From contig JAAAXO010000151.1 in NCBI GenBank assembly GCA_011799875.1, positions 1 through 64,000 on the forward strand: DNA of 64,000 nt. Direction: 5' to 3'. Below the pieces are notes generated by a model that ran no database searches, was not told the origin of the DNA, and saw nothing but the letters and a program-made list of their open reading frames with translations. Origin of the DNA: Thinopyrum elongatum. Its lineage: Eukaryota > Streptophyta > Magnoliopsida > Poales > Poaceae. Each line of letters opens with the position of its first letter. Within the stretch, counting starts at the first letter, position 1. Shown in pieces: positions 8,691 through 19,509 of the stretch. The position numbers and the translations under genes are program-made.

Positions 8691-11319
8691 ACTTGACTTT
8701 AAAATAATTGGTTTGGAGACCATCAAAGATCAATATGTGCATGATGCTGAATTTAAAGATGTATTGCAGAATTGTAAGGAAGGGAGAACATGGAACAAGT
8801 TCGTCGTTAACGATGGATTTGTGTTTCGTGCTAACAAGCTATGCATTCCAGCTAGCTCCGTTCGTCTTTTGTTGTTGCAGGAGGCGCATGGAGGAGGATT
8901 AATGGGACACTTTGGCGTGAAGAAGACGGAGGATATACTTGCTACACATTTCTTTTGGCCAAAGATGAGACGGGATGTTGAGCGTTTTGTTGCTCGCTGC
9001 ACTACATGTCAAAAAGCTAAGTCACGACTCAATCCTCATGGTTTATATATGCCTTTGCCTGTACCTAGTGTTCCTTGGGAGGATATATCTATGGACTTTG
9101 TTTTAGGTTTACCTCGAACAAAGAAGGGGAGGGATAGCATATTTGTTGTCGTGGATAGGTTCTCGAAAATGGCACACTTTATACTATGTCATAAAAGCGA
9201 TGATGCTGTTAATGTTGCTGATTTGTTCTTTCGTGAAATTATACGCTTGCATGGTGTGCCAAATACTATTGTTTCAGATCGTGATACTAAATTTCTTAGC
9301 CACTTTTGGAGATGTTTATGGGCTAAGTTGGGGACTAAACTGCTTTTTACTACTACATGTCACCCCCAAACTGATGGACAAACTGAAGTAGTCAATAGAA
9401 CATTGTCTACTATGCTTAGGGCTGTTTTGAAGAATAACAAGAAAATGTGGGAAGAAATCTTGCCTCATATTGAATTTGCTTATAATCGTTCATTGCATTC
9501 TACTACTAAGATGTGTCCTTTTGAAATTGTGTATGGTTTCCTTCCTCGTGCACCAATTGATTTGTTGCCTCTTCCATCTTCGGAGAAGGTTAATTTTGAT
9601 GCTAAACAACGTGCTGAATTGATCTTAAAAATGCATGAGTTAACTAAGGAGAACATTGAGCGTATGAATGCTAAATATAAACTTGCTGGAGATAAGGGTA
9701 GAAAACATGTTGTGTTTGCACCTGGAGATCTTGTTTGGTTACATTTGCGTAAGGATAGATTTCCTGATTTGCGCAAATCAAAGCTAATGCCACGTGCTGA
9801 TGGTCCTTTTAAGGTGTTAGAGAAAATAAATGATAATGCATATAAACTTGAGCTGCCTGCAGATTTTGGGGTTCGTGCTAACAAGCTATGCATTCCAGCT
9901 AGCTCCGTTCGTCTTTTGTTGTTGCAGGAGGCGCATGGAGGAGGATTAATGGGACACTTTGGCGTGAAGAAGACGGAGGATATACTTGCTACACATTTCT
10001 TTTGGCCAAAGATGAGACGGGATGTTGAGCGTTTTGTTGCTCGCTGCACTACATGTCAAAAAGCTAAGTCACGACTCAATCCTCATGGTTTATATATGCC
10101 TTTGCCTGTACCTAGTGTTCCTTGGGAGGATATATCTATGGACTTTGTTTTAGGTTTACCTCGAACAAAGAAGGGGAGGGATAGCATATTTGTTGTCGTG
10201 GATAGGTTCTCGAAAATGGCACACTTTATACCATGTCATAAAAGCGATGATGCTGTTAATGTTGCTGATTTGTTCTTTCGTGAAATTATACGCTTGCATG
10301 GTGTGCCAAATACTATTGTTTCAGATCGTGATACTAAATTTCTTAGCTACTTTTGGAGATGTTTATGGGCTAAGTTGGGGACTAAACTGCTTTTTAGTAC
10401 TACATGTCACCCCCAAACTGATGGACAAACTGAAGTAGTCAATAGAACATTGTCTACTATGCTTAGGGCTGTTTTGAAGAATAACAAGAAAATGTGGGAA
10501 GAATGCTTGCCTCATATTGAATTTGCTTATAATCGTCCATTGCATTCTACTACTAAGATGTGTCCTTTTGAAATTGTGTATGGTTTCCTTCCTCGTGCAC
10601 CAATTGATTTGTTGCCTCTTCCATCTTCGGAGAAGGTTAATTTTGATGCTAAACAACGTGCTGAATTGATCTTAAAAATGCATGAGTTAACTAAGGAGAA
10701 CATTGAGCGTATGAATGCTAAATATAAACTTGCTGGAGATAAGGGTAGAAAACATGTTGTGTTTGCACCTGGAGATCTTGTTTGGTTACATTTGCGTAAG
10801 GATAGATTTCCTGATTTGCGCAAATCAAAGCTAATGCCACGTGCTGATGGTCCTTTTAAGGTGTTAGAGAAAATAAATGATAATGCATATAAACTTGAGC
10901 TGCCTGCAGATTTTGGGGTTAGTCCCACTTTTAACATTGCAGATCTGAAGCCTTATTTGGGTGAGGAAGATGAGCTTCTGTCGAGGACGACTTCATTTCA
11001 AGAAGGGGAGGATGATGAGGACATCAATACCATTGTTACACCCACAACCCCTGCTTCTATACATACTGGACCAATTACTAGAGCTCGCGCACGCCAATTA
11101 AAATATCAGGTACTTTCGTTTCTTGGTAATGATTCTAAAGTTCATGAGAATATGATGCTGCCTAAATTGGATACATTTGTTTTGCTTACAAATGAAGGGC
11201 CTAGCTTGGACAAGAAAGAGGAACCTTGGAGCAAGTTCAAGCATGGAGATGATGGCATGCACAAGGGGAACAAGAACGGAGTTACAAGTGATGATTTCAG
11301 GACTTTGAAGCCACCATAA
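8691..11319 (+). CDS. Cereba-like integrase, 5'-truncated, with an in-frame tandem duplication
   Basis: The C-terminal pol frame is open from the M1 junction to its stop in the 3' LTR. It starts just before the HHCC zinc-binding region (last cysteine pair near 8998-9009). The integrase core has D at 9094-9096, D at 9277-9279 and E at 9385-9387, the normal D,D(35)E spacing. A 1,047-bp (349-codon) unit, 8827-9873, is repeated at 9874-10920, giving a second complete core (10141, 10324, 10432) in the same frame with only scattered substitutions. After copy 2 come the usual C-terminal region, the PPT and about 100 LTR-encoded residues containing a [11 protein letters not shown] stretch. In CRM elements this LTR-overlapping tail is where the putative centromere-targeting CR motif lies. 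Whether the double protein works is unknown. Confidence 0.85.
8827..9873 (+). repeat. integrase tandem duplication, copy 1
   Basis: A 1,047-bp direct repeat, exactly 349 codons. The bases TT are shared at the break. Confidence 0.95.
9874..10920 (+). repeat. integrase tandem duplication, copy 2
   Basis: The second 1,047-bp copy. I see at least five substitutions against copy 1, for example an L/P change after MAHFI, H/Y after FLS, and S/P in the AYNR block. Confidence 0.95.
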
Positions 11320-11934
11320 TGAGTGCAGGAAGCCTTGGACGAAATATACAATATGTCGCTTCATAAATTTCGTCCAGAGGCTATTATAGGTGCTGCGTCA
11401 CCTTATTATTGGGCCAGGCCCATGTAATTTCGAAATACTTGAGTATAGGCTGTTTTTAGAGTCCGTATGTGTGGGGAAACAAGAGATAGGGTTGGTTTCG
11501 GACCCCTCCTTCAAGGGCCACGAAATCCCCTCCTCTTCCTCCATATATACAGCCCTTAGGGCACCGTTTAGACTTTGGGTTTTGTTTAGATTAAAAGTTC
11601 GCCATAGCTGCAACTTCGCGTACTTCGTTTGTGTTCAACGACCAGACCAAGACGTCACAGAACCCCACCTTGATCAATAAAGCTTTCATCTTATATTTGC
11701 AATATCCAGATTGCAAATCTTAGTTTCTTGCTTGTTCTTCGTTTGCTTGCAGGAGATAGACCCTCGTGGTCAGGTTGATTGTGCTCCGGCGTGGTCAATA
11801 ACCTCTCGGAGTTGGTTTAGCGATTGCTAAGGCGCGACGTCCTCGCACGTTCGTAGTCGGATCGTCAAAGTCTACTCCACCAAAAACGATAGCTATCATC
11901 TCATCGAAAGATCGGGACACCCTCGCCTCTATCA
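11013..11934 (+). repeat. 3' LTR of C2, type A (reference copy)
   Basis: A complete 922-bp LTR preceded by the PPT AGAAGGGGAGGA. U3 encodes the end of pol (stop at 11319). TATATA lies at 11544-11549 and AATAAA at 11676-11681, which places R roughly between about 11575 and 11700 (inferred). Right flank TCCAT. Confidence 0.95.
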
Positions 11935-12062
11935 TCCATGGCCTCTTCAAATCTGTTTAGCACATCTTGCACCTGTCCACTCATCATTTGTTGAAATTTA
12001 TCATGTAGCTGTTTGTTCGTCATGTTCTCCCAATCAGTCTCATCGGCTTGTGATCCTGCCAT
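11935..12062 (-). pseudogene. Cereba-like gag, N-terminal fragment (H0)
   Basis: Encodes the first ~42 residues, beginning MAGSQADETDW, reading leftwards from 12062 until the C2 LTR interrupts it. It is the same N-terminus as in H1 (49810) and M3 (19509), ahead of the capsid region. Truncated and non-functional. Confidence 0.85.
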
Positions 12063-12731
12063 GGTTAGCAGCAATAGAAACACACAAAAATATGATCCTA
12101 CACACTACTAGGAAGTGGTGGTGGTGGTGTATCACAAATCCGTCAAGCGAATCTCAAATGCTTACTAGTTCTTACCATGTAGCAGGTGGTGATCGGCCAC
12201 CGTTGTAGTCAAAACTCTCAAAGATTGGACAGAGCGATTGCCAGGTGGTGTCAAACGCACGACGTAGATGTATGTGGAGCTGGGAAGGCTTATGATATGG
12301 TAGCAAAAATGTCAGCAATAATCAATTCAGAGATGCAAAGTTGAATAAACGCTCAACAACGGTACTGTGCTGGTCCTAGGCTAGACCGTACTAGAGACGC
12401 GAGCCTAGAACACTAACAAAATCACGACGCGGCACGTAAAAAAGGGAAGAGCGCACTCTAAAAAAAATTTGGTTTTTTTTTGCGCTCCTCTTTTTTTTTT
12501 TTGCAAAAAAATCACTATAATGGCGAGTGTCTCAAAACTCTTCCCAAGTCAAACTAACAGGATTGGCATGAAATTTTTTTTTTGACAATTTTTTTTCGGA
12601 AATCAGGGCATCGACGACGAAAAAGTGAGACAAAAAATCACTATGATGGCGAGTGTCTCAAAACGCTCCCTGGGACCTAAAAATAGGATAGGGAAAAAAT
12701 ATTTTTGACTGCCAAAATTTTGGCATAAAAC
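12063..12731 (-). other. Cereba-type 5' leader (H0), with a direct repeat
   Basis: Non-coding. It holds the conserved GGTAAGAAC candidate donor (minus strand, about 12180), T-rich runs and a direct repeat of about 30 bp (about 12507 and 12634). The stretch beyond about 12500 differs from the other Cereba leaders here, which suggests a longer or variant leader. Confidence 0.7.
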
Positions 12732-12742
12732 TGTCCTCATCA
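12732..12742 (-). repeat. 11-bp LTR end remnant
   Basis: TGTCCTCATCA, the end of a minus-strand LTR, directly before H1 integrase at ATCTT. It reads as what a deletion left of the H0 5' LTR. Confidence 0.5.
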
Positions 12743-13026
12743 ATCTTTGGCCAAAAGAAATGTGTAGCAAGTACATCCTCCGTCTTCTTTACGCGAAAGT
12801 GTCCCATTAATCCTCCTCCATGCGCCTCCTGCAACAACAAAAGACGAACGGAGCTAGCTGGAATGCATAGCTTGTTAGCACGAAACACAAATCCATCGTT
12901 ACGGACGAACTTATTCCATGTTCTCCCTTCTTTACAATTCTGCAATACATCTTTAAATTCAGGATCATGCACATATTGATCTTTGATGGTCTCCAAACCA
13001 AATATTTTAAAGTCAAGTTGTGAAAG
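12743..13026 (-). pseudogene. Cereba-like integrase, N-terminal zinc-finger part (H1)
   Basis: Encodes the stretch from the RNase H/integrase linker (SQLDFK) to the start of the zinc-binding domain ([14 protein letters not shown]...FFWPK). It is cut at the left by the H0 LTR remnant, so the catalytic core is missing. At the right C3 is inserted with TSD GAAAG; pol continues at 23175. Confidence 0.85.
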
Positions 13027-13240
13027 TGATGAGGACATCAATACCGTTGTTACACCCACAGCTCCTACTGCTACATATACTGGACCAATTACTAGAGCTC
13101 GCGCACGCCAATTAAATTATCAGGTACTTTCGTTTCTTGGTAATGATTCTAATGTTCATGAGAATATGATGCTTCCTAAATTGGATACATTTGTATTGAT
13201 TACTAATGAAGGGCCTAGCATGGACAAGAGGGATAAACAC
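13027..13240 (+). repeat. left LTR of C3, divergent type A, first part
   Basis: The U3 start of a diverged type A LTR, for example in the stretch before the M2 insertion. It is interrupted at 13240 (AACAC) and resumes at 21584. Confidence 0.85.
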
Positions 13241-14161
13241 TGATAGAGGCGAGGGTGTCCCGATCTTTCGATGAGATGATATCTATCGTTTTTGGTGGAG
13301 TAGACTTTGACGATCCGACTACGAACGTGCGAGGACGTCGCGCCTTAGCAATCGCTAAACCAACTCCGAGAGGTTATTGACCACGCCGGAGCACAATCAA
13401 CCTGACCCCGAGGGTCTATCTCCTGCAAGCAAATGAAGAACAAGCAAGAAACTAAGATTTGCAATCTGGATATTGCGAATATAAGATGAAACTTTATTGA
13501 TCGAGGTGGGGTTCTGTGACGTCTTGGTCTGGTCGTTGAACACAAACGAAGTACGCGAAGTTGCAGCTATGGCGAACTTTTAATCTAAACAAAACCCAAA
13601 GTCTAAACGGTGCCCTAAGGGCTGTATATATGGAGGAAGAGGGGGGGATTTCGTGGCCCTTGAAGGAGGGGTCCGAAACCAACCCTATCTCTTGTTTCCC
13701 CACACATACGGACTCTAAAAATAGTCTATACTCAAGTATTTCGAAATTACATGGGCCTGGCCCAATAATAAGGTGACGCAGCACCTATAATAGCCTCTGG
13801 ACGAAATTTATGAAGTGGCATCTTGTATATTTCGTCCAAGGCTTCCTGCACTCCTTATGGTGGCTTCAAAGTCCTGAAATCATCACTTGTAACTCCGTTC
13901 TTGTTCCCCTTGCGCATGCCATCATCTCCATGCTTGAACTTGCTCCAAGGTTCCTCTTTCTTGTCCAAGCTAGGCCCTTCATTTGTAAGCAAAACAAATG
14001 TATCCAATTTAGGCAGCATCATATTCTCATGAACATTAGAATCATTACCAAGAAACGAAAGTACCTGATAATTTAATTGGCGTGCGCGAGCTCTAGTAAT
14101 TGGTCCAGTATGTATAGCAGCAGGGGCTGTGGGTGTAACAATGGTATTGATGTCCTCATCA
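13241..14161 (-). repeat. left LTR of M2, type A
   Basis: A complete 921-bp LTR. Left flank AACAC. The right flank is CGACG of gypsy F instead of a PPT, so a recombination joined two sites here. Confidence 0.9.
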
Positions 14162-15501
14162 CGACGCCACTCAAGCCGCCGCTAAAGTCATCAATCTTCG
14201 GCCTACTCTTCTTCCGATGCAATTCCTCCCCGAGCTCGCTTTCATCGACGTGATGATCCTCTAGATCGCCAAGCTCAAGAAAATCCATTCCATGGCAATG
14301 GTTTGCAAGACCGAGTCTGAGCACGTGAAAGGGCGAGACGCCAAGCACAAGATGTCGAGGACCAAGAGCAACCTCCACAAGTGCAACGTCAAGCACCTCA
14401 AGACGGTGATGCAATCCGACAAGCACAAGAGCGGCGTGAAGCACAAGCACTCGAAGCACAACACGCACTCCGCGAGGCCACTAGAGCCATCGACGAGCGC
14501 AACCGCCAAGTGCATGAACAAGAAGAAGCTCTTCATCAAGCACGACAAGAGGAAGCCGCCTGACATGAAGAGCAACAAGAAAGGCAAAACCAAGTGCATA
14601 TGCCTCGTCCTCCTCCACGACAAGAGCGACACCAAGTGGAACGAGTGCTTGAAGACCTTCCTCCATGCCAAGAGCGACATCAAGAGGAACGAGCATTTGA
14701 GGACCTTCCTCCACGGCAAGAGCGACATCAAAACCGCCACTATGATGAAGAACTTCGCTACGGCAAGCTCAAGTTCACCATGCCCAAGTTCTCCGGAAGC
14801 AATGATCCTGAAGAATATCTCGCATGGGCATTGAAGGTCGACAAGATATTCCATCTTCACAACTACGACGAGGAAAATAAGATCGCCATGGCCTCCCTCG
14901 AGTTTCAAGACTGCGTCCTCATTTGGTGGGAACAAGTGATCGAGCGACAACAAGCAAGAGGAGAACCACCATCACAACTTGGACACAAATGAAGGATGTC
15001 ATGAGAGCTTGCTTCGTGCCTACACACTAGACACGCGATCTTTTCAAGAAATTACAACTCCTCAAGCAAGGCACGAAGATGGTGGAAGAATACTACCAAG
15101 AAATGGAGATTGCCATGATACGGACCAATGTCAAGGAAGATGAAGAGCAAACTATGGCATGATTCTTGAATGGTCTCAACCACCCCATCAAGCGGATTGC
15201 CGACTTCCAACCCTACTCCAACCTTCTCAAGCTAGTTTATCAAGCGACCAAGGCCGAATGACAAGTACAAGATGACTTCAAATACGCCAAGTACTCTTCC
15301 AAGACCTACGGCTCCTACACTCAAGATCCCACGGCTTCGGCACCTCCTACATCGACTAGAGAATCACCAAGTACCGGCGACAAGTCAAGTTCCAAGCAAG
15401 TCACGCCTTTCTCGACTCGTCCTCCGGCAAGCAACTACAAATCCAAAACTCCCTCATCATCGGCGCAACCAGATGATCCCGTCAAGACAAGTTCTCTCAA
15501 G
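14162..15501 (+). pseudogene. gypsy F gag, broken
   Basis: An N-terminal charged, coiled-coil-like stretch (about 14381-14560) is followed after a TGA (14561-14563) by an arginine/proline-rich part and the capsid region: KFSGSNDPEEYLAW and the LIWWEQV block to 14992. A frameshift near 14960 and stops near 15029, 15161 and 15260 break the rest, where LLKQGTKMVEEYYQEM and FLNGLNHPIKR can still be read. Ser/Thr/Pro-rich towards the zinc knuckle. No intact start is evident. Confidence 0.8.
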
Positions 15502-16134
15502 TGCTTCACATGTGGTGGCCGAGGACACAAGTCCTTCCAATGCACCAACAAGCGAACCATGATTTTCAACGATGATGGCACATACGACTCCATGAGTGAA
15601 GAAGAAATGGAAGCCCTTGAGCACGTGGCCATGCACCGGCACGTGAACGAAGATGAAGATGATCAAGTCTTTTGTGACAATGATTCAAGTCCCGCCCTCA
15701 TGGTCTCCAAGGTCTTGACACTCCAACACCAACAAGATGAATACCAATGGTGCCATATCTTCCACACCAAAGTGGGCATCAATGGGTGTTCCGTGAAGGT
15801 CATCATCGACGGAGGAAGTTGCCACAATTTGGCAAGTGAAGAGTTATCTTCCAAGCTACAATTGGTCAAGAGGAAACATCCTCATCCCTACAAGGTCCAA
15901 TGGCTTAGCGACTCCGGCACCATTCAAGTGGAGCACACTGTGCAAGTTTCGTTCAAGATCGGCGCCTACGAGGACACCTTGGAGTGTGATGTGGTTCCTA
16001 TGTCCGTGTGCCATCTCCTTTTAGGGAGACCTTGGCAATTCGACCGCGGTGTCATCCACAATGGAAGAACAAACCACTATAGCTTCAAGATGAAGGGAAG
16101 GGAGTACGTGCTACGACCCATGTCACCAAGTTAA
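15502..16134 (+). pseudogene. gypsy F zinc knuckle and aspartic protease
   Basis: A CCHC knuckle, CFTCGGRGHKSFQC, is encoded at 15502-15543, the nucleic-acid-binding end of gag. After an acidic linker comes the protease: IIDGGSC (DGGS at 15808-15819), then LLLGRPWQFDR, a conserved flap/C-terminal block. The frame ends at a TAA at 16132-16134 before RT, so pol is not continuous here, either by decay or by a frame change. Apart from this stop I see no break in the segment. Confidence 0.8.
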
Positions 16135-16220
16135 GTGATCACCGACAAGCAAGCATCCACCCATCATGGAGAGACTAGTGAGAGAACCACCATAAGGAGA
16201 GTGAGCGCCACAAGCCCAAA

Positions 16221-17427
16221 ATGAGTGACTCTTCACCGAAAGAGAAAAACTTAGTCCTCCTAGCCACCAAAAGAGAGATGAGAGAAGTATGTGAGAACCC
16301 ATCGAGTGTCATCCACTATGTCCTACTATGCAAAGATGAGGTGGCAAAAACTAACTCTTCTAATCCTCTCCCTCTAGTGTTCTCTAACTTGTTGCAGGAA
16401 TTCACGGATGTCTTCCCCGATGAGCTACCTCCGGGTCTCCCTCCTCTACGTGGCATTGAACACCGGATCGACCTGATCCCCGGTGCACCTCTTCCGAACA
16501 AGGCTCCATACCACGTCAACCCCAAAGAAACTAAGGAGATCCAACAGCAAGTACAACAACTCATCGACAATGGCCATGTACGTGAAAGCTTAAGCCCTTG
16601 TGCTGTTCCGGTTATTCTTGTGCCTAAGAAAGATGGTAGTTTTCGCATGTGTTCCAATTGTAGATCCATCAATGGTATCACCGTTCGCTATAGGCATCCC
16701 ATTCCATGCCTTGATGATATGCTAGATGAGCTTAGCGGTGCCACCATTTTCTCAAAAATCGATCTTAAAAGTGGCTATTACCAAATCCTCATTCAAGAAG
16801 GTGATGAATGGAAAACCGCTTTTAATACCAAATTTGGCTTGTACGAGTGGTTAGTTATGCCTATGGGTTTATCGGAAGCTCCCGGTACTTTCATGCATGT
16901 TATGCATTTTGTGCTTCGCCCATACATTGGAGTGTTTGTTGTGGTCTACTTTGACGACTTACTTGTGTTTAGCAAGTCCCTCAAAGATCAAGTAAATCAT
17001 CTTAGGGCCGTTTTGCAAACTCTTCGAAAAGAACGTCTTTATGCCAATATGGAAAAAAATGCACTTTTGGTGTTGACAAGCTTGTTTTCTTGGGTTTCGT
17101 TGTGTTTTCCAAGGGTGTTCATGTTGATGAGTCCAAAATTGAAGCAATTAAAGCTTGGCCACAACCCACTAATTTGCAACAAGTGCGTAGCTTCCTTTGT
17201 CTAGCGGGTTTTTATCGTCGCTTTGTGAAAGACTTTAGCACTATTGCCGCACCGTTGCATGCCTTCAGTAAGAAAAATGCACCCTTTGTTTGGGGGTCTT
17301 CGCAATCTACTGCATTTGATGAGCTCAAATCTTTGCTTACACATGCTCTGATTCTTGCTTTGCCTAATTTTGACAAAACTTTTGAGGTTCATTGCGATGC
17401 TAGTGGCAATGGTATTGGTGGGGTTTT
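16221..17427 (+). pseudogene. gypsy F reverse transcriptase and RNase H start
   Basis: RT begins after the DVFPDELPPGLPP linker, with LVPKKDGSFRMC, the LDDMLDEL block and the catalytic YFDD (16947-16958). A frameshift between about 17055 and 17095 is followed by the thumb/connection ([15 protein letters not shown]) and the first RNase H motif (FEVHCDASGNGIGG), where the LTR at 17428 truncates it. It is a dead copy. Confidence 0.85.
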
Positions 17428-18045
17428 TGATGAGGACATCAATACCATTGTTACACCCACAGCCCCTGCTGCTATACATACTGGACCAATTACTAGAGCT
17501 TGCGCACGCCAATTAAATTATCAGGTACTTTCGTTTCTTGGTAATGATTCTAATGTTCATGAGAATATGATGCTGCCTAAATTGGATACATTTGTTTTGC
17601 TTACAAATGAAGGGCCTAGCTTGGACAAGAAAGAGGAACCTTGGAGCAAGTTCAAGCATGGAGATGATGGCATGCGCAAGGGGAACAAGAACGGAGTTAC
17701 AAGTGATGATTTCAGGACTTTGAAGCCACCATAATGAGTGCAGGAAGCCTTGGACGAAATATACAAGATGCCACTTCATAAATTTCGTCCAGAGGCTATT
17801 ATAGGTGCTGCGTCACCTTATTATTGGGCCAGGCCCATGTAATTTCGAAATACTTGAGTATAGGCTGTTTTTAGAGTCCGTATGTGTGGGGAAACAAGAG
17901 ATAGGGTTGGTTTCGGACCCCTCCTTCAAGGGCCACGAAATCCCCCCCTCTTCCTCCATATATACAGCCCTTAGGGCACCGTTTAGACTTTGGGTTTTGT
18001 TTAGATTAAAAGTTCACCATAGCTGCAACTTCGCGTACTTCGTTT
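17428..18045 (+). repeat. type A LTR, truncated in U5
   Basis: Starts with TGATGAGGACATC inside gypsy F RNase H (left flank GTTTT) and runs through U3 and the TATA box. It ends about 45 bp into R/U5 at TTT, which is shared with the following inverted filler. Confidence 0.9.
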
Positions 18046-18128
18046 CGTGGCCCTTGAAGGATGGGTCCGAAACAAACTATTCAATAATTTATTCATGTTA
18101 TCCAGAACAAAAATACTTCACAGGCTTT
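18046..18128. other. filler DNA between two LTRs
   Basis: About 83 bp made of two copied pieces: an inverted scrap of type A U3 (about 18043-18073) and a scrap resembling the type B intron-like segment in plus orientation (about 18074-18128), with several substitutions. This pattern fits templated end joining. Confidence 0.65.
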
Positions 18129-18415
18129 TGATAGAGGCGAAGGTGTCCCGATGTTTCGATGAGATGGTGGCTATCATTTTCTGTGGGAGTTGACCTTGAT
18201 GATCCGACTACGAACGTGCGAGACGTCGCGCCTTAGCAATCGCTATACCAACTTCCAAGGGGTTATTGACCACGCCGGAGCACGATCAACCTGACCACGA
18301 GGGTCTGTTTCCTGCGAGCAAATGAAAAACAAGCAAGAAACTGAGATTGCAATCTAGATATTGCGAATATAAGAGGAAAGCTTTATTAATGAAGGTGGGG
18401 TTCTGTGACGCCTTT
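18129..18415 (-). repeat. right LTR of M2, first part (variant U5)
   Basis: U5 variant shared with H1's LTR at 58226 (GGCGAAGGTGTCCC start). It is cut at 18415 (flank CCTTT) by an LTR start; its last 106 bp are at 21478-21583. Confidence 0.75.
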
Positions 18416-18477
18416 TGATGAGGACATCAATACCATTGTTACACCCACAGCCCCTGCTGCTATACATACTGGACCAA
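18416..18477 (+). repeat. type A LTR, first 62 bp only
   Basis: The LTR start, truncated at GGACCAAT, where CCAAT is shared with the antisense Cereba gag that follows. Confidence 0.85.
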
Positions 18478-19509
18478 TGCCTGTCGATCCTGCACTTCAC
18501 GTTCAGCTTTACAAGCAAGATGGAATAAACGAGTGATATTATTATACTCCTTATACTCTAGAATGGTCTGAATCTCTCTATTTAATCCACCCATGAAACG
18601 TGCAAGCATAGCTTCATTCTCCTCAACAATACCACATCTAATCATGCCAGTTTGTAATTCCTGATAATATTCTTCTACAGAATTTTTTCCTTGTCTTAAG
18701 CGCTGCAATTTTTGAAGTAATTCACGTTGATAATATGGTGGAACCCAACGAGTACGCATAGCAGTTTTCAAAGTAGCCCACGTAGCTGGAATAGGATATA
18801 ATCTACAATGTTCAGACCACCATACACATGCAAAACTAGTGAAAGCACAAATAGCAGCAGCAACACGTCGTTCCTCGGGATATTGTAAACATGTAAAACG
18901 TTGTTCAGTTTCTAACTCCCAAGTAAGATATATATCAGGAACATATCTTCCCTCGAATGGTGGAATATTCAATTTTAATTTAGGAAGATGGTCATGATCT
19001 CGTACCTGAAGTGGTGGTGCAGGCCTACCATTGCGATTATTTGCATGTGGACGACCTGGTGCTGGTGGTTGCACGTAGTTATGATTTTGATCAACCTCAT
19101 CCTCATAATCGCCCGCGTAATCATCCTCCTCCTCGGCACCAGCAGCAGCAGGAGCAGGAGCCAAAGAAGCATCAACAGTAGGTACAGCAGCACCAGAAGT
19201 TTGGCCATCCTCAAGAGGAACACGCTTCGCTCGTCCGAACTGATTTGGAAGGGGGCGTTGTTGTTGTCGTTGCAGAGGTGCGACAGGTGCAGCCGGTGGT
19301 GGTTGGGGAAGACGCGTGAGCAATTCATTAAACTTGTTATACAGCTTTGTCTCGAACGACTTCTCCATGCCATCTATCTTCTCCATGGCCTCTTCAAATC
19401 TGTTTAGCACATCTCCCACCTGGCCACTCATCATTTGCTGAAATTTATCATGCAACTCCTTGTTCGTCATGTTCTCCCAGTCAATCTCGTCGGCTTGTGA
19501 TCCTGCCAT
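18478..19509 (-). pseudogene. Cereba-like gag, C-terminally truncated (M3)
   Basis: An open frame of about 340 residues starting MAGSQADEIDW. An N-terminal helix-rich part (residues 1-60) and a Pro/Gln/Ala-rich acidic linker are followed by the capsid region (about residues 170-340: IPPFEGRYVPDIYLTWE, CVWWSEHCRLYP, YYQELQTGM). It is cut before the zinc knuckle at the CCAAT junction and reads a few codons into the inverted LTR. What remains is free of stops, the best-preserved Cereba gag in the window. Confidence 0.85.

Larger units (their letters stand above)
8691..11934 (+). mobile_element. C2: plus-strand Cereba-like element, 3' part
   Basis: The integrase end of pol (8691-11012) and a 3' LTR (11013-11934). 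The left part was displaced by M1 and is outside the window. The 3' LTR is followed by TCCAT within the minus-strand gag of H0, which is the expected TSD. Confidence 0.85.
11935..12742 (-). mobile_element. H0: minus-strand Cereba-like remnant
   Basis: The start of gag (to 12062), a long leader (12063-12731) and only the last 11 bases of the 5' LTR (12732-12742), next to H1 integrase. C2 sits in its gag. The primer site and nearly all of the LTR are deleted. Confidence 0.7.
14162..17427 (+). mobile_element. F: internal fragment of a second gypsy family
   Basis: gag, protease, RT and the start of RNase H of a plus-strand element with clearly different sequence and higher GC than Cereba. It lacks LTRs of its own and is bounded by CRM LTRs at both ends (flanks CGACG and GTTTT). 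The protease DGGSCHNLAS motif is CRM-like. Confidence 0.8.

Noticed and set aside
8691..11319. A natural two-integrase fusion gene with a new function
   Set aside because: The 1,047-bp direct repeat begins mid-domain and contains neighbouring regions as well; it reads as a duplication accident until other copies are shown.
14292..14834. A 180-codon lysine-rich plus-strand frame in gypsy F gag
   Set aside because: Out of frame with the capsid motifs; its bias comes from repeated AAG-containing codons of the true frame.
14073..14953. Long antisense frames over gypsy F gag
   Set aside because: They mirror the GC-rich plus-strand gag, which has recognisable capsid motifs; the antisense translation resembles nothing.
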